From: JABWCQ01 sp964587105
GTDB lineage: Bacteria; Electryoneota; RPQS01
Assembly: GCA_964587105.1 (NCBI GenBank)
Contig: CAZPKG010000006.1
Span: 124,001-188,000, forward strand
DNA: 64,000 nucleotides
Direction: 5' to 3'
In this document: positions 9,000 through 18,119 of the stretch, one piece after another
How positions within the stretch are numbered: position 1 is the first letter of the stretch
How the letters are laid out: the number at the start of each line of letters is the position of its first letter
Program-made: the position numbers and the translations under genes
The notes under the pieces: generated by a model
Databases searched by the model: none
What the model was told of the DNA's origin: nothing
Seen by the model: only the letters and a program-made list of their open reading frames with translations

Positions 9000-10682
9000 T
9001 TAGTGTGGAGCGACCGCCGGAACAATGTACTCCTCTATAATCTTTTCCGGTTGCCAGAATTTGCCGTTACGAAAGTTTCCGGATGTCACGCTCACGACGA
9101 GATCAAGCAGCGGTATGACGGCGATGTATTGGCCTCCTGCGCCCCTGGCCTCATGTGATAGATACTCCTTGCCGTTTGCAGAATAATTTCTCTCCCACCA
9201 GAAATATCCGTAGCCTTCGTGCTTGTCGGAGTTGGCAAGTGTCGTGTGCCTCTTCCAAGACTTTTCAATCCACGACTTGCTCAGCACTTGCTTGCCCCTC
9301 CATGTTCCGCCGTTCAGGTAGAGCTGTCCGAACTTAAGCATATCGCGCGGGGACATAAACATTCCGCCTGCGCCGTAAGTCGTGCCTTCAAAATCTGTCT
9401 GCAACACGTAATTTGAGATACCCAAAGGATGAAACAGGGCTTCATCCATAAACAACTGCGGTTTGCTGTTCGTCACATTGCTCAGCATGACTCCTGCCAA
9501 ACACGCGTTAGCCGAGCCATAGTTGCCTAAACTTCCGGGGTCGTTTAGCATTGGCGCATCAACGATTGTATATGCCCAATTCCCGGATTGCTGGTAGGCA
9601 TCTTCGGATGCGGGTGACTCCTTATCCGTGCCAAAATCCACGGCGTCAATTCCAGAGCTCATCGTGAGCAGATGGTGCAGGGTAATTTGAGCCTTGCGAG
9701 GGTCGGACTCCTTTGTGCCTTGATAAGACTCGGGCAGATGAGCGTAGAGTCGCTCGGAGACGTCATCGAATAGTTTCGCATCAATCGCCGCGCCGACAGC
9801 TGCGCCGGTGAAAGTCTTTTGCGCCGAGCGCAAGTCATGCAAAGCGACAACATCATAACCGTCAAAGTACGCTTCGTAAATCAGCTTGCCGTGTTGGGCA
9901 ACGAGTACGCTGTGCGTATTGGGCAACGCACCGGAGCGCACACTTTCTGCGAGGCTATCGAAGGTCTGGGCTTGTGTCTCGGAGGGTTCGGCGGTCTCCC
10001 ACCCGTCATTCAAGCTTCGCGTGGCCTGTTGCGCTTTCTGCTCGAAATTCTCAGTTGTTTTTCGGAGCGGAACCGTTGCGGCGATTTGACCACCGACGAT
10101 GAAGTCCAGTTTGATCTCGTCGGGACTCAAATATCCGCGCATGAAAATACCCGTGCGATAATCTTGAAAGATCAATGTGTCGCCGGACTTCTCGAAATTA
10201 CCGCACATTAACTGCGGCGCGCGGCTGTCGCCGAGAATCAGGTAGGCTTCATAAGAATCGTCCTGCGCATTTTCAATACTCAGCAGTATCCTTTGATCCA
10301 TGTTCTGAATGAAGAATGGTCGCCACGTTCCGGCAAAACTGCCCGGCAGCTGCGGGTTCTGTGGAGCTAACTCGACATGATATTGATGAAATCCCGATTG
10401 CACAAAACCGCGCAAACCTGCTGAATCACGAAATCCATCAAAAGAGAGATTGTCCGAGAACGTCGCGTGCGAATATCCGTTCGCTTCTGTGTACGGCGCT
10501 CGCAGATTGGCTTCACGGTTATGAATTTGCAACAGAGTTAGAGTATCGCCTGACAGGTTCAAAAAAACTTGAAACTCAAAAGGCGTGGAAAACTCACCTG
10601 CCCATCCGCCTTCAAAATTTTTCATATCAGCAGATGCGGTCGCAACGGCTACCAATAGCAGACAGATAGCAATACTCTTCAC
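9000..10682 (-). CDS. Exported serine hydrolase of the beta-lactamase/penicillin-binding fold
   Basis: 560 residues with signal peptide MKSIAICLLLVAVATASA. The first 230 residues are an extra beta-rich region with no clear family. From about residue 250 the protein reads as a class C beta-lactamase-like hydrolase: VLVAQHGKLIYEAYFDGYD, then the SxxK nucleophile S286-A-Q-K289 in HDLRSAQKTFTGAAVG, LLTMSSGID, a YGSAN block near residue 390 in place of YxN, and a C-terminal GYGYFWWER block. The family includes esterases, D-aminopeptidases and EstB-like enzymes; true beta-lactam hydrolysis is not implied. Acts outside the cytoplasmic membrane. It is followed by the 8022-8969 gene. Confidence 0.88.
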   Translation of the reverse strand: MKSIAICLLLVAVATASADMKNFEGGWAGEFSTPFEFQVFLNLSGDTLTLLQIHNREANLRAPYTEANGYSHATFSDNLSFDGFRDSAGLRGFVQSGFHQYHVELAPQNPQLPGSFAGTWRPFFIQNMDQRILLSIENAQDDSYEAYLILGDSRAPQLMCGNFEKSGDTLIFQDYRTGIFMRGYLSPDEIKLDFIVGGQIAATVPLRKTTENFEQKAQQATRSLNDGWETAEPSETQAQTFDSLAESVRSGALPNTHSVLVAQHGKLIYEAYFDGYDVVALHDLRSAQKTFTGAAVGAAIDAKLFDDVSERLYAHLPESYQGTKESDPRKAQITLHHLLTMSSGIDAVDFGTDKESPASEDAYQQSGNWAYTIVDAPMLNDPGSLGNYGSANACLAGVMLSNVTNSKPQLFMDEALFHPLGISNYVLQTDFEGTTYGAGGMFMSPRDMLKFGQLYLNGGTWRGKQVLSKSWIEKSWKRHTTLANSDKHEGYGYFWWERNYSANGKEYLSHEARGAGGQYIAVIPLLDLVVSVTSGNFRNGKFWQPEKIIEEYIVPAVAPH

Positions 10683-10697
10683 GAGACTTCCTTTCGG

Positions 10698-11588
10698 TTA
10701 TGGTTGCAGGACCAGTTTCCGATTCAGTTCCGAAATATGTTCCGGTCCGATGCCGCAGCAGCCACCGATGATGTCGGCGACGGCTTTGATGCGCATGGCC
10801 CAGTCGGCGAACTCGTTTGGAGAGACGGCATGAGCGAGCGCGTTAGGATAAACGCCGATTAGAATGCCTTGCGGGAGCATCGTGCTGAGACTCACGGCAG
10901 CTTGCGCGGCGATTTGCGGAGTGGTGCAATTGATCAGCACGGCGGATGCGCCGTGATCTACAACTGCATGAACCGCATCTTCAAGCTTGTCACCGTTTAA
11001 GAGTTCGGTGGCTGATTTCAGAATGAACGATGTCCAGACTGGAATTTCGGTTTGGCGCGCGAAGTGTGTTGCAATCTTGGCTTCGCGGAGTGAGTTCTGT
11101 GTTTCGACAAGAATGATATCTACTCCGGCTTCGGCGAGCGATTGCGCGTTGTGACGATGCTCAGCTTGCAAAACCAAATCACCGGGCGCGAGTTCGGGGT
11201 GGTAGCAATCTTCAAGGGGAGCAATCGAACCTGCAACCAGACCCCCCCTTGCCCCCCCGTGAACGGAGGGGAATGCGGAGCGCGCAATTTCGACGGCTTG
11301 CTTCGTGACTTCTTTGGCGCGCTCGGGAATGCCGACTTTGGAAAATACCCATCTTGTGGTACGGAATGTCGCGGCCGTGAGGATGTGCGCGCCTGCTTCG
11401 ACATACGACTGATGAACTGCGCGAACCTGTTCGGGAGCCTCCATGACGGCCTCGGCGGTCCAGAGCGGGAGCTTACAGGCGACGCCGTTGCGCTCGAGTT
11501 CGGTGCCGAGTGCGCCGTCGAGGAGAATGGGTCGCGCCGTCAGGCTCTGCACGGCTTGCGGGGTGGTCGCAGGGATTGCGCGGTTCAA
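10698..11588 (-). CDS. Homocysteine S-methyltransferase family protein
   Basis: 296 residues, the usual size for single-domain zinc methyltransferases that transfer a methyl group to homocysteine (from S-methylmethionine, AdoMet or betaine-like donors). Seen: ILLDGALGTELERNG at the start, GAHILTAATFRT, AGSIAPLEDCY, and the zinc-binding cysteines in LINCTTPQ (near residue 217) and GGCCGIG (C277, C278). The stretch AFPSVHGGARGGLV near residues 115-130 is encoded by a family B palindrome (11240-11276) sitting in frame just before the conserved VAGSIAPLED, where homologues have only a short loop. Upstream of the serine hydrolase gene by 15 bases. The donor cannot be told from sequence. Confidence 0.9.
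   Translation of the reverse strand: MNRAIPATTPQAVQSLTARPILLDGALGTELERNGVACKLPLWTAEAVMEAPEQVRAVHQSYVEAGAHILTAATFRTTRWVFSKVGIPERAKEVTKQAVEIARSAFPSVHGGARGGLVAGSIAPLEDCYHPELAPGDLVLQAEHRHNAQSLAEAGVDIILVETQNSLREAKIATHFARQTEIPVWTSFILKSATELLNGDKLEDAVHAVVDHGASAVLINCTTPQIAAQAAVSLSTMLPQGILIGVYPNALAHAVSPNEFADWAMRIKAVADIIGGCCGIGPEHISELNRKLVLQP
11240..11276. repeat. Family B palindrome inside the methyltransferase gene
   Basis: ACCCCCCCTTGCCCCCCCGT followed by GAACGGAGGGGAATG. Read on the minus strand it codes for AFPSVHGGARGGL without frame change. It matches the intergenic family B copies. Confidence 0.75.
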
Positions 11589-11796
11589 AGGGTGTTAACT
11601 ATTTGTTTTTATTAGTCGGAATAGGGTTTGCAACTGGAATTGTAAGTGAAATCCGTCCCGTGAGTTACGCACACAACGTGCAGAGTGAGATTGCTCTGGG
11701 GCGGCGAATTCCGTATCTTAAGTAATTGCAACTGCTCGAATTTGCCGAAATAAGATTAGAAAGGCAAGGTGGTTGCTCCATATTTGAGGCAATCTC

Positions 11797-13359
11797 ATGG
11801 ACAGTATTACAATCAGAAGAATCATCGAGCTTGTCTCAAATGGACAATTACGAGTGCCTGCGTTTCAACGAGGCTTTGTTTGGGACTCCGATCATGTCGC
11901 GTTCTTCTTGGACAGCGTCTTCAAGGGCTATCCATTTGGGTCTGTTCTGCTTTGGCGAACCCGCGAAAGCTTAAGATTCGAACGGCAACTTGGTCCCTAT
12001 CATCTTCAGGAGCGCGACCCAGAGTATCCTGTGGATTATATTTTGGACGGCCAACAACGCATAACTTCGCTGTTCGGAGTATTTCAAACTGAGTTGGCTG
12101 CTGCACAACCAGACGCGCGATTTAACGTTTTTTTTGATCTTCGTGCGAACGCAGATATTCAAGAATCACAATTCGTAAATCTCAATCCAGATGACTATGA
12201 CAGGCATCGGTATTTCCCACTTAACGCTTTATTCAACACTGTGAATTACCGCCGGCTGACTCGTGACTTCACAGATGACGAAGCGCGTTCAATTGACCGA
12301 CTTCAGGAGAAGTTTAAAGAGGCAACCATTCCCGTACAAATAATAACAACAGAGAATCGTAACACAGTTGCCATAGTCTTTGAACGCGTTAATCAACGAG
12401 GTGTTGAACTTGATACATTGCAACTTTTGACTGCTTGGACATGGAGCGAAGAATTTGACCTCCAGCGCCAGTTCACAGACCTGAGGATTGACATTGCGCC
12501 ATTTGGTTTTGAGGATCTTGCAGATGAAACAAACCTGATTCTGCGGTGTGTATCTGCCGTGGTCGCAAGTGATCCTTCGCCTGATAGGCTCGTAACTCTG
12601 AATGGGGCCGACGTACGAGGTAGATTCAAGGAAGTTGAGAATGGTATAAAAGGCGCGATAGACTTTCTTCGTAACGAACTAAAGGTTTACTCAATTGATC
12701 TATTGCCTTATAGAACTCTTTTAGTGCCATTGTCTGTCTTCTTTGCAATCCCAGGAGCCGAGCAAAGACGATACACAGATACACAAAGGAGAAGAATTGT
12801 TCGTTGGTTTTGGCGCACTTGCTTTGCCCGAAGATATAGTGATGCTGTTCTGAGAAACCTCACAACAGATATTGAAGAAATGCTACATGTCCGCAACAAT
12901 CAAGAAAACTCACTAGGTGACTTCACGGCAACGGTGTCTCATGAATTCTTTATGGACCATGAATTTAGGATTAACACTGTTGCATCGAAAACGCATGTTC
13001 TCTTACTTGCCCAAAGGAATCCTCGCTCGTTCATTTCGGGAGCTTTAATTACGCTTAGCGATGTTCTTGCTCGCTACAATAGAAACGAGTTTCATCACAT
13101 TTTCCCGAAAAGATTTCTAAAAGACAAGGATATCGAATATAGTCAGGATTGTCTTGCAAATATTTGCTTTATTTCTAGAACCGACAACAATCAAATAAGC
13201 AGCGATTCGCCCAGCACCTACAGAGCAAAAATGCCAGAAGACATCACCGAAATTCTTGACAGCGCATGTTGCATGGAGTCGATGTTTGATGATGAGTTTG
13301 ATCTGTTTGTACCAAATCGCGCGGAAATGTTAGCTACATTTGCAAACACTTTGCTCTAG
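11797..13359 (+). CDS. GmrSD-type DUF262/DUF1524 protein, probable DNA restriction enzyme
   Basis: 520 residues. The N-terminal DUF262 (GmrS-like, ParB/Srx-fold nucleotide-binding) domain begins IRRIIELVSNGQLRVPAFQRGF and has the signature ILDGQQRITSL (D84-G-Q-Q-R88). The C-terminal DUF1524 (GmrD-like) domain has an HNH-type nuclease core, EFHHIFPKRFL (H433, H434), then LANICFISRTDNNQI. Single-chain GmrSD proteins are known type IV restriction enzymes that cut phage DNA with modified cytosines; that role here is inferred. Alone and divergent from the methyltransferase gene. AT-rich with codon use unlike its neighbours, consistent with horizontal transfer. GAGG (11785-11788) is a weak ribosome site before the ATG. 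Confidence 0.88.
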   Translation: MDSITIRRIIELVSNGQLRVPAFQRGFVWDSDHVAFFLDSVFKGYPFGSVLLWRTRESLRFERQLGPYHLQERDPEYPVDYILDGQQRITSLFGVFQTELAAAQPDARFNVFFDLRANADIQESQFVNLNPDDYDRHRYFPLNALFNTVNYRRLTRDFTDDEARSIDRLQEKFKEATIPVQIITTENRNTVAIVFERVNQRGVELDTLQLLTAWTWSEEFDLQRQFTDLRIDIAPFGFEDLADETNLILRCVSAVVASDPSPDRLVTLNGADVRGRFKEVENGIKGAIDFLRNELKVYSIDLLPYRTLLVPLSVFFAIPGAEQRRYTDTQRRRIVRWFWRTCFARRYSDAVLRNLTTDIEEMLHVRNNQENSLGDFTATVSHEFFMDHEFRINTVASKTHVLLLAQRNPRSFISGALITLSDVLARYNRNEFHHIFPKRFLKDKDIEYSQDCLANICFISRTDNNQISSDSPSTYRAKMPEDITEILDSACCMESMFDDEFDLFVPNRAEMLATFANTLL

Positions 13360-13474
13360 TGCTTCGGGGGTTTACATTTACTCGTTCCGTGCCAATGATT
13401 TCTCTAAGCACGGCAAGGTTTTATTGTTGAAGTAATCGCTTGTTGTCCGAACTTGCAGAAAGGCAAGGTGGGCG

Positions 13475-13984
13475 ATGGGACGGCTTTCAATTGTTTTGGC
13501 GCTGTTGGCGGCGCTGGTTTCTACCGATTGCCGCGACAAGGATACCGGCGAGCAGGACAGCCCAGCCGACGGGACGGCTCTGGATTTTTGGATTGAGTTG
13601 GTGGACGGACCGACGTTTCATGCCTCGAACTACTTCGGCTCGGTGGTTCTTATCAATTTCTGGGATACATGGTGCGGGCCGTGTCAAGACGAACAGCCGG
13701 ATTTGAACCTGCTGTATAACGACTATCTCGACGACGGTTTGCAAATTATCGGGGTGTCGTTTGCGCGCAACGGTGTGCCTGCGGTGGCAGAATACCTTGA
13801 AGAGTATGAAGTGCCCTATACATCGGGGATTATCGGATCGAGCGTTACGGGAGCGCTCGGCACTCCGGCGGTGATTCCTTACACATTTATTATCGATCGT
13901 AACGGTGAAATCGCGCATGAAATTTCCGGCAGTACCGATTACGACGAATTTGTTTCTCTGATTGAACCCCTGTTAAGCAATTAA
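13475..13984 (+). CDS. TlpA/ResA-like extracytoplasmic thioredoxin
   Basis: 169 residues. A hydrophobic signal (MGRLSIVLALLAALVS) precedes a thioredoxin fold with the redox motif W-C67-G-P-C70 in INFWDTWCGPC, followed by QIIGVSFARNGVPAV and the cis-proline block TPAVIPYTFIIDRNGEI. It would reduce or isomerise disulfides outside the membrane. AAGGTGG precedes the ATG. A short gap (21 bases) links it to the large surface protein, so it may help fold that protein, an inference from position. Confidence 0.85.
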   Translation: MGRLSIVLALLAALVSTDCRDKDTGEQDSPADGTALDFWIELVDGPTFHASNYFGSVVLINFWDTWCGPCQDEQPDLNLLYNDYLDDGLQIIGVSFARNGVPAVAEYLEEYEVPYTSGIIGSSVTGALGTPAVIPYTFIIDRNGEIAHEISGSTDYDEFVSLIEPLLSN

Positions 13985-14005
13985 CATCTACACGATACAT
14001 CACAC

Positions 14006-17000
14006 ATGTTCCTGATCACAGCACTACTCACTTTGCTTTTAAGCTTGCCGTTATTCGCGCAGCAGCCCGTCCGCCAACTCAACTTGGGCGAACAGCTTGC
14101 TCCGTTTAAGCAATATTACGAATCGCGCGAACAATGGCCGCGCTCGCACGGCTGGAAACCTTACAAGCGCTACGAATACGATATTCAACAGCGCGCCTAT
14201 CCTGACGGAATTATTCCTGCCGGAGCGCGCTGGGAAGCTTGGAAAAACATGGATCGTATGCCGCGGGTCCCGCTCGACGAACCGTGGACGCCACTTGGTC
14301 CGTTTAATCACGGCGGACGCTCGCGTGTGATCAGATTTCATCCGGACAATCCCGATATCATGTTCGTCGGCTCGGTTGGCGGCGGACTTTTCCGCAGCGA
14401 TAATCACGGCGAAAGCTGGTATCCAATTACGGATCAACTGCCTAATCTCGCGATTGGCAGCTTTGAAATTTCACAGTCGAATCCGAATATCATGTTCCTC
14501 GGAACGGGTGAAGGCTATTTCAACGGCGACGGCATTGCGGGAATCGGTTTGTTGAAATCCATTGACGGCGGACAGTCGTGGACGATGACCGCGCTCGACT
14601 ACAACTATTCGCAAGGCACGGCGATTTTGCGCATCAACATTGATCCGCGCAATCCGGATATCGTGCTGGCTTCGACCAACGAAGGGCTCTATCGCTCGAC
14701 CAACGGCGGCGATGATTTCACGATGGTTCGGCAAGGGAACATCAATGAACTGAAGCGCGATCCGCAGAATCCTGATCAGCTGTTGTGCGCGGCGGGTTAT
14801 CCCTACGGCTCGGGCTTGAACGGAATTTATCGCTCAATCGACAACGGCTTGACGTGGCAGGGCGCGAGCGTAGGTTTGCCGAATGCTTCAATTATTGGCC
14901 GCATCGTGCTTGACTATTTCCGCGAAAATTCACTCGTGGTCTATGCCGGAGTGAGTGGAGATTTTGATTTCAACGGCTCGGAAATGATCGGCGTCTATCA
15001 ATCTCTTGATAATGGTCAGACTTGGGAGCGCATGTCGAGTGACGATGAGCCAAGTCATTACGCGAGTCAGGGTTGGTACGACATGGCGATTGCCGTTGAC
15101 CCCGATGACGCGGCAACTGTGCTGAACGCCGGATTGGATATTTACCGAACGAATAACGGCGGCGCGTCGTGGTCACAGCGCTCGTGGTGGTGGCACAGCT
15201 TCGGCGCTCCGACTTTTTCACATGCCGATCATCACGAACTTGTTTTCCACCCCGTGAATACCGATGAAGTTTGGGCGGTCAACGACGGTGGTGTGTTTGC
15301 CTCGTATGACAACGGCGGAACGTGGAACGAAAGGAATATCGGCTACAACACTTATCAATATTATGCGATGGGCAACGCCACGCTCGACACATTGTTGGCG
15401 TATGGCGGAACGCAAGATAACGGCACATCAGAATATGACGGTGACGGCGATTGGGACATGGTGTTCGGCGGCGACGGCGGATATTGCGTCGTAGATTACA
15501 CGAACGATAACGTGGTGTATGTCGAATGGCAAAACGGACATCGTTCTCGCACGGACGACGGTTGCCAAAGCTTTAGCGACATCAATCCGGGTATTACCGG
15601 CGACGGGCCGTGGGTGACGCCGATTGTGCAGGATCCGTTTGCACCGAATACGATTTACACGACCACCAACGGCGGCGGTGGCGGTGTTTGGATGTCGCCA
15701 AATCAAGGCCGAAATGGAAATTGGACAAGCCTCGGTACGGTTGGCAACTCAAACCAAGTTTTGGCCGCATCATGGGCGCAACCGGGCAGGCTCTATCTTG
15801 GCTCAAGCAATCTCGTGATGCGTTACGATGGAGTTCCGGGTCAATGGACGAATGTCACGGGCAATATGCCGAACACATACGTCACGCGCGTCACACCCGA
15901 TCCGTATGATCCAAACACGGTGTATGTCACGAAGTCGGGTTTCTCCGGTGGACATGTTTGGAAGTCAACTCAAGGCGGGACGGTCTGGACGGACATCACG
16001 GGCAATCTTCCCAACGTGCCGTGCAATGACGTTGTCGTAGATATTAATGATCCTTCCGTGCTCTACGCCGGCAACGACCTCGGCGTATTCCGCTCAATCA
16101 ACAACGGCGCGACGTGGGAAGTTTTCGGCGAAGGTTTGCCGGTCGTGCGCGTGGATGATATGGATATGCAGACGCAAACGGGCAAACTGCGCGTCGCAAC
16201 GCACGGTCGCGGGATGTGGGAAGTTCCGACGGGGTCGGTAAGTTTTTCGATGCTGTTTCCCAACGGCACCGAATTGCTTCCGACAGGCTCCAACATTACA
16301 TTGCGCTGGTCGGGAATTTCTTTCGGCGGTAATGTAACTCTTTCGGTCAATCGCAGCTATCCCGGCGGCGCTTGGGAAACGATTGCGAACAACATCGCTA
16401 ACGACGGCGCATATGCGTGGATCGTGACCGGACCTGAAACTCAACACGCTCGCTTTCGTGTGGTTCATGCAACGCAAGGAGATTTAGCCGACACGTCTAA
16501 TGCCGACACGCGCATCGCCAATCCTGGCGTGGTAATCGTCTCGCCTAACGGCGGCGAAACGGTGTTCACGGGTGTGAACGATACGATTTGGTATCAGCGG
16601 ACGCTTGTTGAAGGTTTGGTGAATATTGAAATCAACCGCGACTATCCGAGCAACAATTGGGAAATGTTGGCGGACAACGTCTCGAATCAAGAATTCTATT
16701 TGTGGCGCGCGCAGTTACCCGGCGGACAGAATTGCCGTTTGCGTATCACAAGCGTTGACCAGCCGTGGCTGTCCGATGAATCTGACGGTAATTTTGTGAT
16801 GCGCGCTCCGCAGATGACGCTGACCGCTCCGAATGGCGGCGAAGTTGCGCGCATTGACACGCCGTTTGATATCACGTGGTCGGCGCCGGAACACGCGGGC
16901 GGATTTCGTGTCATGTTGAATCGCAACTACCCGAACGGATCGTGGGAATTACTCTCGCCGGGAACGGAGAATGACGGCAGTTTCGAATGGACGCCACGCG

Positions 17001-17389
17001 GACAGACGACCACAAACGCGCGCATTCGCTTGGCGACCGCACTCGATCCGCTCGGCACATACATGGAAAGTGCGGCCAACTTTACTATCGACGTTAGCAC
17101 GGCCTCGACCAATCCGGTGATTCCTGCGGTGTTCTATGTCAGTCAGGCTTTCCCCAATCCGTTTAACCCGGTGACGAATTTCACGCTCGATGTTCCGGCC
17201 CGTATGCACGTCACGGCGCACATCACCAACGAACTGGGACAAAACGTGGCCACGTTGCTCGACGCGGAACGCGCGGCAGGCCGCTACACCATGACGTTTG
17301 ACGGCAGCTCATACGCATCGGGCCTGTATTTCCTGCGCGTTGAGGCTGAGCAGTTTGTGATCACGCGCAAGCTCGCATTGTTGAAATAG
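14006..17389 (+). CDS. Very large BNR/sortilin-like repeat surface protein with Por-type sorting domain
   Basis: 1127 residues. The signal peptide MFLITALLTLLLSLPLFA is followed by about 700 residues of propeller blades with Asp-box/BNR motifs: SDNHGESW, SIDGGQSW, STNGGDDF, SIDNGLTW, SLDNGQTW, TNNGGASW, SYDNGGTW and SINNGATW. Next come three tandem Ig-like modules of about 95 residues, each opening with a PNG(G/T)E block (LLFPNGTELL, IVSPNGGETV, LTAPNGGEVA) and containing an NR.YP...WE motif. It ends in a sorting domain: FPNPFNPVTNFTLDVP, NELGQNVATLLD, ASGLYFLRVE and KLALLK. Likely exported and anchored at the surface. Its stop codon touches the nth start codon (TAGATG). No clear ribosome site at the ATG. 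Confidence 0.9.
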   Translation: MFLITALLTLLLSLPLFAQQPVRQLNLGEQLAPFKQYYESREQWPRSHGWKPYKRYEYDIQQRAYPDGIIPAGARWEAWKNMDRMPRVPLDEPWTPLGPFNHGGRSRVIRFHPDNPDIMFVGSVGGGLFRSDNHGESWYPITDQLPNLAIGSFEISQSNPNIMFLGTGEGYFNGDGIAGIGLLKSIDGGQSWTMTALDYNYSQGTAILRINIDPRNPDIVLASTNEGLYRSTNGGDDFTMVRQGNINELKRDPQNPDQLLCAAGYPYGSGLNGIYRSIDNGLTWQGASVGLPNASIIGRIVLDYFRENSLVVYAGVSGDFDFNGSEMIGVYQSLDNGQTWERMSSDDEPSHYASQGWYDMAIAVDPDDAATVLNAGLDIYRTNNGGASWSQRSWWWHSFGAPTFSHADHHELVFHPVNTDEVWAVNDGGVFASYDNGGTWNERNIGYNTYQYYAMGNATLDTLLAYGGTQDNGTSEYDGDGDWDMVFGGDGGYCVVDYTNDNVVYVEWQNGHRSRTDDGCQSFSDINPGITGDGPWVTPIVQDPFAPNTIYTTTNGGGGGVWMSPNQGRNGNWTSLGTVGNSNQVLAASWAQPGRLYLGSSNLVMRYDGVPGQWTNVTGNMPNTYVTRVTPDPYDPNTVYVTKSGFSGGHVWKSTQGGTVWTDITGNLPNVPCNDVVVDINDPSVLYAGNDLGVFRSINNGATWEVFGEGLPVVRVDDMDMQTQTGKLRVATHGRGMWEVPTGSVSFSMLFPNGTELLPTGSNITLRWSGISFGGNVTLSVNRSYPGGAWETIANNIANDGAYAWIVTGPETQHARFRVVHATQGDLADTSNADTRIANPGVVIVSPNGGETVFTGVNDTIWYQRTLVEGLVNIEINRDYPSNNWEMLADNVSNQEFYLWRAQLPGGQNCRLRITSVDQPWLSDESDGNFVMRAPQMTLTAPNGGEVARIDTPFDITWSAPEHAGGFRVMLNRNYPNGSWELLSPGTENDGSFEWTPRGQTTTNARIRLATALDPLGTYMESAANFTIDVSTASTNPVIPAVFYVSQAFPNPFNPVTNFTLDVPARMHVTAHITNELGQNVATLLDAERAAGRYTMTFDGSSYASGLYFLRVEAEQFVITRKLALLK

Positions 17390-18028
17390 ATGACCAAACT
17401 TGCGGCGCGGGCGCAGAAGATCGCCGACGAACTCTTCAGACTCTATCCGCAGCCTGAATGCGCGTTGACGCACGAGGATGCGTTTCAGCTTGCCGTCGCA
17501 ACGATTTTGTCCGCGCAATGCACCGACGAACGTGTAAATATGGTCACGCCGGTTCTCTTTAAGAAGTATCCGACTCCGAAAAAACTCGCGGCGGCAACAC
17601 AGGAAGACGTCGAAGAAATCATCAAGAGCACCGGCTTCTTTCGCAACAAGGCCAAGAATATTTTGGGATTCGCGCGCGCAATTGTCGGAGATTACGGCGG
17701 CGTGGTACCTAATGATCTTGAAGAACTCATTAAGCTCCCAGGTATTGGCAGAAAGACGGCCAACGTCGTGCTCGGAACGGCGTATGGAATTGCCTCGGGA
17801 GTTGTGGTGGATACGCATGTTACTCGGCTCTCGAATCGCATGGGCTTCGTTGACAACGAAGACGCCGTTAAAATCGAGCGCGAGCTGATAGCCTTGCTTC
17901 CGCAGGAGCATTGGATAACTTTTTCTCATGCGATGATCTGGCACGGCAGGCGAGTTTGCAATGCGAGAAAACCCAACTGCGCGGAGTGTACGCTGACAAA
18001 GCTGTGCCCGAAGGTGGGTGTGGACTGA
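17390..18028 (+). CDS. nth: Endonuclease III (DNA glycosylase/AP lyase)
   Basis: 212 residues, standard size. Removes oxidised pyrimidines and cuts the abasic strand in base excision repair. Seen: helix-hairpin-helix LPGIGRKTANVV with the catalytic lysine K132, the catalytic aspartate D151 in GVVVDTHVTRLSNR, and the 4Fe-4S ligands C-x6-C-x2-C-x5-C in CNARKPNCAECTLTKLC at the C-terminus. The ATG directly follows the TAG of the surface-protein gene with no ribosome site of its own visible, so it may be translated by reinitiation. A terminator follows. Confidence 0.97.
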   Translation: MTKLAARAQKIADELFRLYPQPECALTHEDAFQLAVATILSAQCTDERVNMVTPVLFKKYPTPKKLAAATQEDVEEIIKSTGFFRNKAKNILGFARAIVGDYGGVVPNDLEELIKLPGIGRKTANVVLGTAYGIASGVVVDTHVTRLSNRMGFVDNEDAVKIERELIALLPQEHWITFSHAMIWHGRRVCNARKPNCAECTLTKLCPKVGVD

Positions 18029-18050
18029 AGTATTGTGAAATGATTAGACA

Positions 18051-18083
18051 AAGAAAACCCCGGCTCATCACCGGGGTTTTTCA
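18051..18083. terminator. Bidirectional terminator between nth and rex
   Basis: AAAACCCCGG-CTCATCA-CCGGGGTTTT with A- and T-runs on either side, between convergent genes. Confidence 0.85.
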
Positions 18084-18086
18084 ATT

Positions 18087-18114
18087 CTACGGGCGGCACG
18101 CCTGCCACTCCTAC
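18087..18114. repeat. Family F palindrome
   Basis: CTACGGGCGGCACGCCTGCC followed by ACTCCTAC; the reverse strand begins GTAGGAGTGG. GTAG-headed imperfect hairpins are typical of REP elements. Related to 33108-33134. Confidence 0.45.
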
Positions 18115-18119
18115 AATAA

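Noticed and set aside
9000..10682. Genuine class C beta-lactamase
   Set aside because: The SxxK motif is present but the YxN position reads YGS and the KTG region is not clear; the long N-terminal addition fits an esterase or peptidase better.
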